Source: an uncultured Bacteroidales bacterium (GTDB taxonomy: Bacteria; Bacteroidota; Bacteroidia; Bacteroidales; Paludibacteraceae). Taken from it: DNA of 36,863 bases. Location: assembly GCA_900317745.1 (NCBI GenBank), contig ONHW01000031.1, positions 1 to 36,863 of the forward strand. The letters are read 5' to 3'. Both the position numbers and the translations under genes were made by a program. The notes under the pieces are model-generated. The model saw only the letters and a program-made list of their open reading frames with translations, was not told the origin of the DNA and made no database searches. Of this stretch, positions 5,067 to 14,107 are shown one piece after another; positions within the stretch are counted from its first letter, which is position 1; every line of letters starts with the position of its first letter.

Positions 5067-7364
5067 GTGCACCTCGATGGCGAAGGTGCCCCAGGCACCG
5101 GGCATGAGCAATGAGCCGTAGTCGTAATAATGACGGTTGGTGATGTTCGTGCACTCGGCACTGATCTTCACACGCTCGTTCTGCCAATAGATGGATCCGT
5201 CCAGCAAGAGCACAGGCTTATACGGGGTGACTACACCTTCTGCGGAAGTGTAGTCGCCTTCACGTTTCTGCCAGCGCAGCGTCCAGGAGGCAGCCAGAAC
5301 GCCGATCTTCTTTGTGTCACGCGACACCCATATACCGTGCTCCAGACCTACTACCAGTTTGTGACTCAGGTAATCCAGATAACGCGATTGCGCCTCGTGC
5401 AGGTCAAGATCCAGCCACGTGTAGGCATACGAGAGAGTTACGGAGCGTAACCACTCTCCATTTACTATTTGGTCATTTTTTATTTGGTTATTTGGGCGTT
5501 GAGGTGTTTTCTGCGGACGATAGACGGCAGTTATCTCTGTGCCGGCGCTGTTGATCAGTTGCTGATTCATGGCGTGGTACGGACGTTTGGTATCGGCGGG
5601 AACATACACCCAATCAATGATGTTCGTGCCGCGTCTGTACCATCCGTCAGCCGTCAGACTCAGTCCGCGGTAGTTGTATGTGCCGCCGAGCGAGAATGTC
5701 CACGCCTTCTCGGGTTGCAGGTCGCGGTTGCCGAGTTGGTTGCCGGCGTTGTAATAGAGGTCGGTGAACGTAGGCATACGCACCGCCCGCTGGGCGTTGA
5801 TATAGACCGAACCGTTGCCTCGGTCGTTCACGTCGCCTGACAGGTACTCGTAGCCGATGTTTGCGCCACCGGTGAAGTAGGTATTTGAAGATTTGAAGAT
5901 TTGAAGATTTGAAGATTGCAGCACGGTTAGTCCGCAGATGCCGAGTGAAGCGCTCAGCCGGTCGTAGTGGAAAGTCTGCTGAACGGAGTAGGAGATGTTC
6001 ATCCTGTTGGCACCTTTCACGAGGTGCAGTACGTCCAGGTTCTTCAGATCGAAGCCGTCCACGTTCGGCACTTGTCCGTTCGGGTAGATCGTGTCGCCGA
6101 GGTTGGTGGAGTGGATGTTCTCGTTGCGCAGTTCGACGCCAACGGTTGTTGTGCCGAGCCATGAGGCGTATGCGGCGTGCACGGCAGCCGTGGCGTTCTG
6201 CGCGAAGTGGAAGTTACCGTACAGCCGCTGGCCGCGGTGCCACTCGTAGCGGTCGTAATTGGCGCGATAGGAAGCACGCGCCTGCAGGCTCCATGGTCCC
6301 CAGTGGTGCTTGTAGTTAGCCGAACCGAAGGCTGTTCGTGTGGCATCGAACTGATCGGTGCTGCCGCCGTAGAACAGTCCTGCACCGGCATCCTTGTACT
6401 GCGTGCCGAGCTGTACGTCCAATCCGCGCCAGCGCGTCTGCAGGTAGATGTTCGCCCATCGGCAGTCGCTGTTGGCGAGCGCCTGTGCCTCTTTTTCGGA
6501 AGGAGCGGGAGCATAGTAGCCGTCAGCACGCGAATATTCGGCAGAGGCATTGAGTTGCACCTCGCCCATCGTACCGGTGAAGGCAAACTCAGGGTGCATG
6601 AAGGCGTTCATGCCGGCAGTAAGTTTGAGCGTAGAAAGGGCGTTGAATTTTGACCCTTGTGGAATGGCTTGTAACGTGCTATCAGTCTGCGCGTTATAAG
6701 GTTCGGAAAAGTTATAAGGTCTAGGATTACCCCGATAGTCTCTCGTAACAATATTGACAGCCCCCGCAAATGCATTCGATCCTGCCGTTATTGCGCTGGC
6801 GCCCTGCAGCACCTCTATGCGTTCGACGAGCAGTGTGGACAGCGGCAGGTGCAGCGAGTAGTGGCCTGTCTGGGCATCGTTGACCGGCACGCCGTTGAGC
6901 AGCACGAGCACCTGATCGAAGGTGCCACCGCGCATCGACAGATCAACCTGGGCGTTGTTCGCGCCGCGGCGGCGTATATCCAGACCGGGCAGGTACTGCA
7001 GCACGTCGGCTACGGTACTTACGGGCAGAGCGGCGATCTCCTCGCGGGAGATAGTGGAAACAATGCGGTACGCGTCGGATTGAAGTTCAGCCTTATTGGC
7101 AACCACCAGCACTTCCTGAACACTAAATTGCCGGTGGGCGGAGGATTCGTCGGGCTCTTCGAGAGCAAAAGCCTCCGGAGTAATCAGCGTGGCAATCACG
7201 AGCAACGCCGCCTTGCCTGCCTTGAGCAGCTCCAGGTTGGCTACCGCCGCCTTGACACGGCCGATAGTCACCTCGCGATGCATCGAGCAGAAAGCAGCAT
7301 ATCCCTTGCGGGACAAACGCCGGAAGCGCAAACGCTGACAAACAAATGAATAACTCTTGAACAT
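5061..7364 (-). CDS. TonB-dependent outer-membrane receptor, BtuB-like
   Basis: This 767-residue protein imports a scarce ligand across the outer membrane using TonB energy. The ligand (cobalamin, iron chelate or other) cannot be read from sequence. A long N-terminal segment (FRRLSRKGYAAFCS..., about 50 residues) precedes the hydrophobic export stretch at 51-66; this extension is common in Bacteroidales receptors of this type. The plug spans about 80-205, with VADVLQYLPGLDIR, LSMRGG, VLLNGVPVND and GAVNIVTRD. A beta-barrel rich in alternating aromatic residues follows, with the NLQPEKAW block and an ITNRHYYDYG C-terminal end. I start at 7364 because the promoter lies at 7395-7426, which excludes the upstream in-frame ATG at 7490. 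Two short tandem-repeat insertions are in frame, at 5459-5497 and 5883-5914, probably in loops. No carboxypeptidase-like N-terminal domain or SusD partner is present. Confidence 0.9.
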   Translation of the reverse strand: MFKSYSFVCQRLRFRRLSRKGYAAFCSMHREVTIGRVKAAVANLELLKAGKAALLVIATLITPEAFALEEPDESSAHRQFSVQEVLVVANKAELQSDAYRIVSTISREEIAALPVSTVADVLQYLPGLDIRRRGANNAQVDLSMRGGTFDQVLVLLNGVPVNDAQTGHYSLHLPLSTLLVERIEVLQGASAITAGSNAFAGAVNIVTRDYRGNPRPYNFSEPYNAQTDSTLQAIPQGSKFNALSTLKLTAGMNAFMHPEFAFTGTMGEVQLNASAEYSRADGYYAPAPSEKEAQALANSDCRWANIYLQTRWRGLDVQLGTQYKDAGAGLFYGGSTDQFDATRTAFGSANYKHHWGPWSLQARASYRANYDRYEWHRGQRLYGNFHFAQNATAAVHAAYASWLGTTTVGVELRNENIHSTNLGDTIYPNGQVPNVDGFDLKNLDVLHLVKGANRMNISYSVQQTFHYDRLSASLGICGLTVLQSSNLQIFKSSNTYFTGGANIGYEYLSGDVNDRGNGSVYINAQRAVRMPTFTDLYYNAGNQLGNRDLQPEKAWTFSLGGTYNYRGLSLTADGWYRRGTNIIDWVYVPADTKRPYHAMNQQLINSAGTEITAVYRPQKTPQRPNNQIKNDQIVNGEWLRSVTLSYAYTWLDLDLHEAQSRYLDYLSHKLVVGLEHGIWVSRDTKKIGVLAASWTLRWQKREGDYTSAEGVVTPYKPVLLLDGSIYWQNERVKISAECTNITNRHYYDYGSLLMPGAWGTFAIEVHL
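5459..5497 (-). repeat. AAATGACCAAATAGTAAATG-type insertion in receptor
   Basis: Coding-strand A-rich repeat giving NNQIKNDQIVNG in the barrel. The same word family recurs at 24825 and 35498 in the two giant genes. Confidence 0.6.
5883..5914. repeat. Four perfect ATTTGAAG octamers inside receptor gene
   Basis: Four identical 8-bp units in tandem encode a serine/lysine-rich insert (SSNLQIFKSSN) in the barrel. The coding strand is free of stops in all three frames, but gain or loss of one unit would shift the frame. Confidence 0.9.
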
Positions 7365-7394
7365 AAAATATACCGCCTGAAGCGGTTCATGGTG

Positions 7395-7426
7395 CAAAGA
7401 TACAAAAAAAAATCGTGATATGCAAA
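7395..7426 (-). promoter_or_regulatory. Promoter of TonB receptor gene
   Basis: Minus strand: TTTG (7426-7423), 20 bases, TATCTTTG (7402-7395). Both boxes are perfect. The start of transcription would be near 7388, about 24 nt before the chosen ATG. Confidence 0.85.
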
Positions 7427-7451
7427 TTTTATGAAAAAAGTTTGCCAAAAA

Positions 7452-7483
7452 TTTGCATATATATAAAAAATGTATTATCTTTG
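7452..7483 (+). promoter_or_regulatory. Promoter of addA-like operon
   Basis: TTTG at 7452-7455, 20 bases, TATCTTTG at 7476-7483. It is divergent from the receptor promoter, with 25 bp between the two -33 boxes. Confidence 0.85.
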
Positions 7484-7509
7484 TAGTCACACATCATAAA
7501 TTATCAGCC

Positions 7510-10500
7510 ATGAGTAGTATCGATATCCGACATCCGTTGATTGTATGCAAAGCGTCGGCAGGCACCGGCAAGACGTTCACGCTGGCCGCGTATTATATAG
7601 CTATGCTGTTTAGCGGCGAGAGTTACCGCAACATTCTGGCGGTCACGTTCACCAAAGCGGCGACGACCGAGATGAAAGAGCGTATCCTCACCTACCTGCT
7701 GGGTATAGCCGACGGAGGTGAGCAGGATTTTCTGCGTAAGGTGCGCGAATACATGTTGCGCGACAGCGAGGTGTCCGACCAGGTGCTTCGCAGCCGTGCC
7801 GCAGCCAATCTGCATGCTATACTGCAGGACTACGACAACTTCAGCGTGACAACTATCGACTCGTTTCTGCAGCAACTGATCAGCGGGCTGGCGGTGGCTA
7901 TCAACCGTACGGCGGATTTTGCTATCAGTCTGGATGTTGATCAGGTGATAGCCTCCGCCGTGGATACCATGCTTACCAGCGAACTGACGGACGAGAGCAA
8001 ACGTACTGTGTTTGAGTACGTTGAGCAATGCATAGGCGACAGCGAGAGTTGGGATATACGCAAGAGCCTGATCAGGATAGCCACGCAGTTGTACAAGGAG
8101 AGTGTGCAGGTGTACAGTACCCGTTTGTCGGCAGATGTTCGTCTGGATCTTGACGCCAAGCGTATAGCCGACTACCGCAGCGCGCTGTACCGTCAGCGCA
8201 ATGCTGCCTTGGCGAAGTTCATGCAAATTACACAACGGGCGAAAAGCGACTATGAGGCGGGTGTAGCCTATACCAAAGGACGCAACGCCAAGACGCTGAT
8301 TGACAATATGTGCAAGTGCGCTGCCGATCCGCAATCGGTCAAAAGCAGCGAACTGTTCCGCGGAGCGAGTGAAAAAGGTCTGGCAGAGGTGCTTGCTGAT
8401 CCGTCACTTGCAGAGTTGCAGCGCGCCTGCGACGATATGCGCCATACATGGTGGCAGACCACCTGCTCGATGACTTACCTCAACGATATGCGTCTCATGC
8501 GCGCCCTGGAGGAGAGCATTCAGCGGCAGTTGCAACGCACGAACACCGCTCTGCTGGCGGATACAGCCGTCACGCTTGCCGAAGCATTGCAGCCCGGTGA
8601 TGCGGATTTTATCCTCGAGAAGGCGGGTATACGCTACCGGCATATCATGATTGACGAGTTTCAGGACACCAGTTTGCTGCAGTGGAACGTGTTCCTGCAC
8701 CTGATCAAAGAGGTGGTGGCGGTGCCCGGGCAGACAGTGCTGATAGTGGGTGACGCCAAGCAGAGTATCTACCGCTTCCGCAACGGCAACTGGCAGATCA
8801 TGGAGCGGCTGGGCAAGAGCGAACTGTGCGAGGTGTTTAATCCTGACGTCGAGCCGTTGGTTCGCAACCAGCGCAGCCGCGAGAGGGTGGTGCGTTTCAA
8901 CCTCGGCGTTATGCAGCATGTGGTTAAGCAGGACAACCTGCAAATGCCCGTGTCCGACACCGACCGCCGGCCGGTAGGACCGACTCTGTACGACGAGCAC
9001 CAAGCCGAACGGCCGCTCAGCGAGTTCTACCGCACCGACAAACATCAGGACGGATACGTCCGCTGCCGGTTCTATCCCTATTTCGACAAGAATACAAAAT
9101 CGCCGGGCATAGAATCGTTGTACAAGGAGCTGCAGCAGCAGGCGTTGTGGAGCGATGTGTGCAGCACGATAGAGCAACTGTTGGCAGCCGGCGAACGTCC
9201 GCAGGATATTCTGGTGCTCGGGCGGTACAATAGCGAGATTCAGAAGTGGGCAGCGTTCTGCCGCGAGCAGGGCGATACGTATCCGCTGCTCAACCGGACG
9301 CAGATGGTGTCGCGCGACTCGTTCAAACTGGAGTCCTGCATAACCGTGCAACTGCTCATTACCGCTCTGCGGTACATGCATACAGGCAGCAGTGCCGCTG
9401 CGGCTTACCTGCGGCTGTATCTGGGCGAGGATATAACCGAACGGATCAAAGCCGTTGACAGCCGCTCGCCGCTGTACGACCGTCTGCAACACCTGCTGCA
9501 GGTGATTGGTTGTGCGGACGGTATTTATCAGGGCGAGGATGTGGCGTATGTCAACAGCCTGCTGGACGAGGTGCAGAACTTCATTGCCACCAACGGCAGC
9601 GATGTGCAGGCGTTACTGCAGTATTGGGACGACAAGATGAGCACGTTTGCAATCGCAGGCAGCAGCAGCGAGGCTATACAACTGATGACAGTGCACAACT
9701 CCAAGGGCTTGGAGGGCAAGACAGTCATCCTGCTCAACGCTGCTTGGGAGACGGAGAAAGACCACAAAGAAGCTGTGCTGTGGACTCCCGCTATTCCTAT
9801 AGCGGACTGCAGCCTACCTTATATACCCGTCAGGCAAGAAGCCAACCTGCAGCGGACAGGCGAGCATTCGGCATTCAACATTGCTTACACGCGCGAACAC
9901 GAGGCGCAGCGTGTGGACAACTACAACCTGCTGTACGTGGCACTGACACGTGCTGCCGACAACCTGCTTGTTTATGCGTTGCCGAATGCCAAATCGCACC
10001 TTGACGGCTATCCGACGGTAGCCGCTTCGCTGCTGGACTATTGCGGTCTGCGTGACAGACTGAAGACGTTTGCCGAGAGCGAAGACACCTGTCTGGAGTA
10101 CACTGTGGGCGAGGCGCCGTATATCCATCAGCCTGACGAGCACAAGTCCGGCAGTCCGTTCAGCTATGCGGGTGCCGAACCTGTGGCAACGGTTATCTGC
10201 AGCGATGGCGAACAGATCACGTTCCGGCAGTCGCAGGAGTCTGCACAATATACGCAGGACGGCGATAGTGCCGAGGAACTGACGGCACAGACGGATTTCG
10301 GACTGCTATGCCACGATATCTTCGCCCATATAGGCTCGTACAGCGAGGTGGAGCAGGTGCTGGACAACTACAGGCAACAGGGCTTGATAGAGGACAACGA
10401 TCAGTACAACCGTATAGCCGAACTCATCCGCGAGGCGTTCACCTCCTCTCTGATGCAGCAGTGGTTCGACGGGACATGGCAACTCAAGCGCGAGGAGGCT

Positions 10501-10716
10501 ATCCTCACGCCTACGGCGGTCATTCGTCCCGACCGCGTGATGATCAAGGGCAGCAAGGCGGTGGTGTTGGACTACAAGTTCACCACGCAGCAGCGGCCCG
10601 GACACATCCTGCAGGTGCGCGACTACGTGTCGGCATTGCGCAGGATGAACTACACGGATGTCGAGGGCTGGCTATGGTATGCATTCGGTAACAAACTGGT
10701 GAAAGTTGAAAGTTGA
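7510..10716 (+). CDS. addA: UvrD-type helicase/nuclease, AddA-like
   Basis: This 1068-residue protein is the motor and nuclease subunit of an AddAB/RecBCD-type complex that processes double-strand DNA ends for recombination repair in the cytosol. Superfamily 1 helicase motifs are in order: Walker A ASAGTGKT (15-22), MIDEFQDT (380-387), VGDAKQSIYRFR (about 414-425), LVRNQRSRERVV, TVHNSKGLEGK (about 726) and YVALTRA (about 809). The C-terminal PD-(D/E)XK nuclease core shows as RPDRVMIKG...VVLDYKF near 1010-1022. I start at the ATG at 7510, since the earlier in-frame ATG at 7453 overlaps the promoter. The stop codon lies inside a GTTGAAA repeat. The addB-like gene follows 40 bp later, as expected for a two-subunit enzyme. 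The symbol follows AddAB usage; Bacteroidetes members are divergent. Confidence 0.9.
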   Translation: MSSIDIRHPLIVCKASAGTGKTFTLAAYYIAMLFSGESYRNILAVTFTKAATTEMKERILTYLLGIADGGEQDFLRKVREYMLRDSEVSDQVLRSRAAANLHAILQDYDNFSVTTIDSFLQQLISGLAVAINRTADFAISLDVDQVIASAVDTMLTSELTDESKRTVFEYVEQCIGDSESWDIRKSLIRIATQLYKESVQVYSTRLSADVRLDLDAKRIADYRSALYRQRNAALAKFMQITQRAKSDYEAGVAYTKGRNAKTLIDNMCKCAADPQSVKSSELFRGASEKGLAEVLADPSLAELQRACDDMRHTWWQTTCSMTYLNDMRLMRALEESIQRQLQRTNTALLADTAVTLAEALQPGDADFILEKAGIRYRHIMIDEFQDTSLLQWNVFLHLIKEVVAVPGQTVLIVGDAKQSIYRFRNGNWQIMERLGKSELCEVFNPDVEPLVRNQRSRERVVRFNLGVMQHVVKQDNLQMPVSDTDRRPVGPTLYDEHQAERPLSEFYRTDKHQDGYVRCRFYPYFDKNTKSPGIESLYKELQQQALWSDVCSTIEQLLAAGERPQDILVLGRYNSEIQKWAAFCREQGDTYPLLNRTQMVSRDSFKLESCITVQLLITALRYMHTGSSAAAAYLRLYLGEDITERIKAVDSRSPLYDRLQHLLQVIGCADGIYQGEDVAYVNSLLDEVQNFIATNGSDVQALLQYWDDKMSTFAIAGSSSEAIQLMTVHNSKGLEGKTVILLNAAWETEKDHKEAVLWTPAIPIADCSLPYIPVRQEANLQRTGEHSAFNIAYTREHEAQRVDNYNLLYVALTRAADNLLVYALPNAKSHLDGYPTVAASLLDYCGLRDRLKTFAESEDTCLEYTVGEAPYIHQPDEHKSGSPFSYAGAEPVATVICSDGEQITFRQSQESAQYTQDGDSAEELTAQTDFGLLCHDIFAHIGSYSEVEQVLDNYRQQGLIEDNDQYNRIAELIREAFTSSLMQQWFDGTWQLKREEAILTPTAVIRPDRVMIKGSKAVVLDYKFTTQQRPGHILQVRDYVSALRRMNYTDVEGWLWYAFGNKLVKVES

Positions 10717-10748
10717 AAATTGAAAGGGAACGTTGAAAATTGAAAGGG
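10701..10748. repeat. GTTGAAA heptamer array between addA and addB
   Basis: Degenerate heptamers GTTGAAA/ATTGAAA with GGG spacers. They form the last codons and the TGA stop (10714-10716) of the addA-like gene. They also supply a GAAAGGG that may serve as the binding site for the addB-like ATG at 10757. Confidence 0.75.
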
Positions 10749-10756
10749 TAAAGGAT

Positions 10757-13711
10757 ATGACAACATTCATACATAACGTGGCAGACGAGCTCCTCCGCCG
10801 GTTCGGCTGGGAGGGACTGAAACACGTAACGCTGGTGTTTCCGATGCACCGTGCGGGAGTAGTGATGCGCAGCGAGTTGCAGCGCCGCATGGCGGCCGAG
10901 CACGCGTCAGCAGTGTGGGCACCGCAGATAATGGCTCTGGGCGACCTGTTTGACAGCCTCTGCCCGCTGGGTAAGGAGGACGAACTGTTCACCGTATGCC
11001 GCCTGCACCGCATATACAGCGAGTGTCTGGAGGGCGAACCGATGGATATCGACCGGTTCTACGGCTGGGGACGACAACTGCTGTCCGACTTTACGAATAT
11101 CGACCAGGGAATAAGCGAGGCGGAGATTGACTCGTTCTTCCGCAACTCGCTCGCGCTGTCCGACCTCGACAGGTACAAACTCGACGAAGAGGTGCGCCAC
11201 AGGCTGGTTGACTTGCTGTACAAAGGCGATGCGCGCCGGCAGGAGGCTATAGCCGAATCGGTGCAGGCACATTTTGCGGCGCTGTGGCACGCCTTGCCGG
11301 CTATCTATCACCGTCTGCGCGACGAACTGCAACAGGCAGGCAAGGGCTACGACGGTCAACGTATGCGGTACGTGATCAGCCATTGGCAGCAACTCAGTCC
11401 GCGCGCTGAGAGCAGGATGTACTGTTTCATTGGTTTCAACTACCTGCTGCCCGTTGAACGCCAACTGATGCAACTGCTCAAGGACGAGGAGCGTGCGCTG
11501 TTCTTCTGGGATTATGTCGAGGATTTTCGCACCAACACCAAGGCGTTTGCATTCATCCGCCAGAACATCCTGTTGTTGCCCAACGCCCTGCCTGCCGCCA
11601 CGTGGGGACAGCCGCGGAAGATAAAGACGATCACCGCCACCTCCGTGCACTCCGAGGCGGAGTATGCCGGACAATGGCTGCAGCAGACCTACCGCCAACA
11701 CGGCGAACAGACTGCTGTTGTCATCTGCGATGAGTCGCAACTCGAGCCGGTGATCTACAGCCTGCCTGCTATCCGTCTGGACGGCAGCGATACGCCGGAG
11801 CAGGTGAACATCACCAAGGGCTACCCGCTCAGGCATGCGCCTGTATATGTGGCGGTTATAAAGGCACTTGACAAGTCGTTCCGCAACCACCCGGGCGATT
11901 GTATATCGGCGTTGCAGGAGGTGGTAAAGGCTGTTGACGGGTTGTCAAAACAGTCGTTGCAGCTCAAGCAGGACACCTGGCAGTGGCACATGGAGCGCGA
12001 GTCGCTTTACCAGACGCGGCGCGCACTACTGCAGTTCATCACTATCCTGCGCGACCAAACGGTACAGACACTTGCCGGGCAGCCCGACCTGCTGCGCAGG
12101 CTGATAATGAGGCACATGGAGCAGATCACGCTGCCGTTCCACGGCGAGCCGATAACCGATCTGCAGGTGATGGGTGTACTCGAGACGCGAACACTGGACT
12201 TCAACCACCTGCTGCTGCTCAATGTGGAGGAAGGGGTTATACCCGCCCATCAACCCGACAAATCGTTCCTGCCATACTACCTGCGCAAGGCGTACGGACT
12301 GCAGACGCATGACGAGCGCGCGTCGGTGTATGCCTACAACTTCTTCCGCCTGCTGCAGCGCGCTGAGGATGTGACCATAGTGTTCAGTCAGTCGCAGACG
12401 TCGATGACCAAAAAGTCCATGTCACGGTTCGTGATGCAGATGCTTGTCTGCCCCGAGGAGTTTGAAGTCAGCAAGTTCACCCTCACCGAGAGCAACACCT
12501 TGCAGCCCGCCAAGACGATAGAGGTGCCGGAGGGTACAGATTGGGTGAGCGCCAGACATCAAACATCAGACATCAAACATCAAACATCAAACATCAAACA
12601 TCAAACATCAGACATCAAACATCAAACATCAAACATCAAACATCAAACCTCAAACATCAAACATCAAACATTATGCCTCTCCCCATCGGCTATCGGCACG
12701 TTCTATACCTGCAAACGCAAGTTCTACCTGAGTTATATTCTCGGTTTGGACGAGGAGGATGAGCAGGAGGTGATCTTCAGCAACCGCACCTTGGGATTGT
12801 TCGTTCACGAGGCGGTGCATTACCTGTACGAGCATCACTGCCACTGCGATGGCAAGAGCGCTGTGAAGATCAGCCCGAACCAAGTGGAGCAACTCAATAC
12901 GCCCGAGAAACGCTTTGAGGCACTGGAGCATGCTTACCGGCGGCTGAACGATACGTACAAGGCGGACCACGAAGGTGCCGCGGATATCTATTTCATGGAT
13001 CAGCATGCAATGGAGAACCGCGTGATTGACAAGTATATAGAGCGCGTACTTGACCGCGACCGTTACGATGCCGAGCACTGCGGACTGACTATCCTCATGC
13101 TCGAGCAACCCATCTACACAACAATTTCCCTTCCCTTCAGGGAGGGGATAGGGGTAGGCTTTCACCCCCTTCCCTTCAGGGAGGGGTCGGGGGTAGGCTC
13201 CTCTGATCGGCAGGAGGCTGACTTGGATATTTCCGTTGGCGGAATAGTCGATCGTATGGACAAGATTGGAGGACTCAACGGCCTGCCGGAGGTGACGCGT
13301 ATCGTGGATTACAAGTGCGGCAAGTTCGTTCCGGCAAAGATGTCCGCCCACTCCGAAGACCTCTGCACACCCGGAAAGAAAGATACTGATTATGTGCGCC
13401 AAACCATGTTGTACAGTTTTGTGGCATACGACCAACGCCTGTCGCTTTTCAACGAGAAAGAACAGCCTGACGGCTTTCAGCCGCACCTGTACTTCACCTC
13501 GCAGGACCTGATGAGCGCGGACACCCAAACCCGCGTCAAGCTTGACGGTAATGATATGACCTGCAACGAAAATACGAACGGCGACTACCGGTCGTTGATT
13601 GAGCGCATGCTGACGGATATAGTATCCGAGCGCGAGTTCGTGCAGTGTCAGGAATGTTCGTCCTACTGCCCGTTCCTGAACCTCTGCGGCCGTCAGGCGC
13701 AGGAATACTAA
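10757..13711 (+). CDS. addB: AddB-like PD-(D/E)XK nuclease subunit
   Basis: This 984-residue protein is the second subunit of the AddAB-type end-processing enzyme. The N-terminal half is a helicase fold lacking Walker A (VFPMHRAGVV where the P-loop would be), as in AddB. The C-terminal half has the RecB-type nuclease: FYTCKRKFY with Cys near 651, HEAVHYLYEH, VGGIVDRMDK, VDYKCGKF near 851, QTMLYS, and a cysteine cluster at 964, 967, 971 and 977. With the upstream Cys these would bind the [4Fe-4S] cluster known from AddB. An ATG at 10757 is chosen over a TTG at 10733. Two repeat insertions are odd: 17 heptamers at 12554-12672 (about residues 600-639), between the two halves, and a 2 x 39-bp repeat at 13128-13205 inside the nuclease domain. 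The frame is intact. Confidence 0.85.
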   Translation: MTTFIHNVADELLRRFGWEGLKHVTLVFPMHRAGVVMRSELQRRMAAEHASAVWAPQIMALGDLFDSLCPLGKEDELFTVCRLHRIYSECLEGEPMDIDRFYGWGRQLLSDFTNIDQGISEAEIDSFFRNSLALSDLDRYKLDEEVRHRLVDLLYKGDARRQEAIAESVQAHFAALWHALPAIYHRLRDELQQAGKGYDGQRMRYVISHWQQLSPRAESRMYCFIGFNYLLPVERQLMQLLKDEERALFFWDYVEDFRTNTKAFAFIRQNILLLPNALPAATWGQPRKIKTITATSVHSEAEYAGQWLQQTYRQHGEQTAVVICDESQLEPVIYSLPAIRLDGSDTPEQVNITKGYPLRHAPVYVAVIKALDKSFRNHPGDCISALQEVVKAVDGLSKQSLQLKQDTWQWHMERESLYQTRRALLQFITILRDQTVQTLAGQPDLLRRLIMRHMEQITLPFHGEPITDLQVMGVLETRTLDFNHLLLLNVEEGVIPAHQPDKSFLPYYLRKAYGLQTHDERASVYAYNFFRLLQRAEDVTIVFSQSQTSMTKKSMSRFVMQMLVCPEEFEVSKFTLTESNTLQPAKTIEVPEGTDWVSARHQTSDIKHQTSNIKHQTSDIKHQTSNIKHQTSNIKHQTLCLSPSAIGTFYTCKRKFYLSYILGLDEEDEQEVIFSNRTLGLFVHEAVHYLYEHHCHCDGKSAVKISPNQVEQLNTPEKRFEALEHAYRRLNDTYKADHEGAADIYFMDQHAMENRVIDKYIERVLDRDRYDAEHCGLTILMLEQPIYTTISLPFREGIGVGFHPLPFREGSGVGSSDRQEADLDISVGGIVDRMDKIGGLNGLPEVTRIVDYKCGKFVPAKMSAHSEDLCTPGKKDTDYVRQTMLYSFVAYDQRLSLFNEKEQPDGFQPHLYFTSQDLMSADTQTRVKLDGNDMTCNENTNGDYRSLIERMLTDIVSEREFVQCQECSSYCPFLNLCGRQAQEY
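12554..12672 (+). repeat. 17 x 7-bp AAACATC microsatellite within addB
   Basis: Seventeen consecutive heptamers: AAACATC, with AGACATC three times, one AAACCTC and a final AAACATT. They encode a repeating HQTSNIK peptide. All three coding-strand frames are open through the array, so unit gain or loss would not stop translation inside it but would change the frame of the nuclease domain after it. Confidence 0.95.
13128..13205 (+). repeat. Two 39-bp LPFREG-type repeats within addB
   Basis: The period is 39 bp (13 codons), reading LPFREGIGVGFHP then LPFREGSGVGSSD. Each unit contains the small palindrome TCCCTTCAGGGA. Similar GGGAGGGG-type dispersed repeats are common between and within Bacteroidetes genes, so this looks like a repeat inserted in frame. 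Confidence 0.8.
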
Positions 13712-13712
13712 A

Positions 13713-13800
13713 CTCCGCCTGACTTGTTGTTTTGCTCCGCCTGACTTGTTGTTTCGCTCAGTCTGACTTGTTGTTTTGCTCAGTCTGACGTATTGTTCTT
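13713..13800 (+). repeat. Four 22-bp tandem repeats after addB
   Basis: Units of the form CTCCGCCTGACTTGTTGTTTTG follow the stop codon directly. Units 1-2 and units 3-4 differ at CCGC versus CAGT. A terminator hairpin follows at 13803. Confidence 0.9.
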
Positions 13801-13802
13801 AC

Positions 13803-13834
13803 CGGCCGGCTCGTTACTCCGGCCGATTGTTTTT
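13803..13834 (+). terminator. Terminator of addAB operon
   Basis: A perfect 7-bp stem, CGGCCGG/CCGGCCG, with a 9-nt loop is followed by ATTGTTTTT. Confidence 0.85.
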
Positions 13835-13985
13835 GTACTTAAATATAGCAAACACAATTATTTGTGAAAATAATTAACACCATGTTACAATCTTTAATCC
13901 GCATCAACGCCACGCCCTCCGCCATAATGATTCTTCTTTTGTGCCGACTGCCAGTCGGCATGCTTCTTTCTTCTTTTCCCCGACA
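13835..13985. other. Gene-free region before the duplicated unit
   Basis: No gene is seen. The one clear structure is a hairpin, TGCCGACT-GCC-AGTCGGCA, at 13942-13960 followed by a T/C-rich tract. This sequence is not present ahead of the second unit. Confidence 0.5.
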
Positions 13986-14107
13986 TCCGAAATTCACCAC
14001 TCTCCCGTCCGAGAGATGAGCAAGAGAAGACCGAGACAAAAAAATGACGATTTTTCGTGACAAAAACGAAAAAAAATGACACATTTGAATACATTTCATG
14101 CCAAAAT
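13986..14107. repeat. Upstream block of duplicated unit, copy 1
   Basis: 122 bp, identical to 26176-26297 except for about one base (CCCGTCC against CCCGACC). It contains CTCTC/GAGAG and TTTTTCG/CGAAAAA inverted repeats and ends at CCAAAAT. It lies just upstream of the -7 box in copy 1. Confidence 0.9.

Noticed and set aside
12554-12672. CRISPR-like repeat array
   Set aside because: Units are 7 bp and contiguous with no spacers, inside an open gene, and there are no cas genes.
12541-13205. Frameshifted or broken addB
   Set aside because: Despite two repeat insertions the frame runs intact from 10757 to 13711 with helicase-like and nuclease motifs on both sides.
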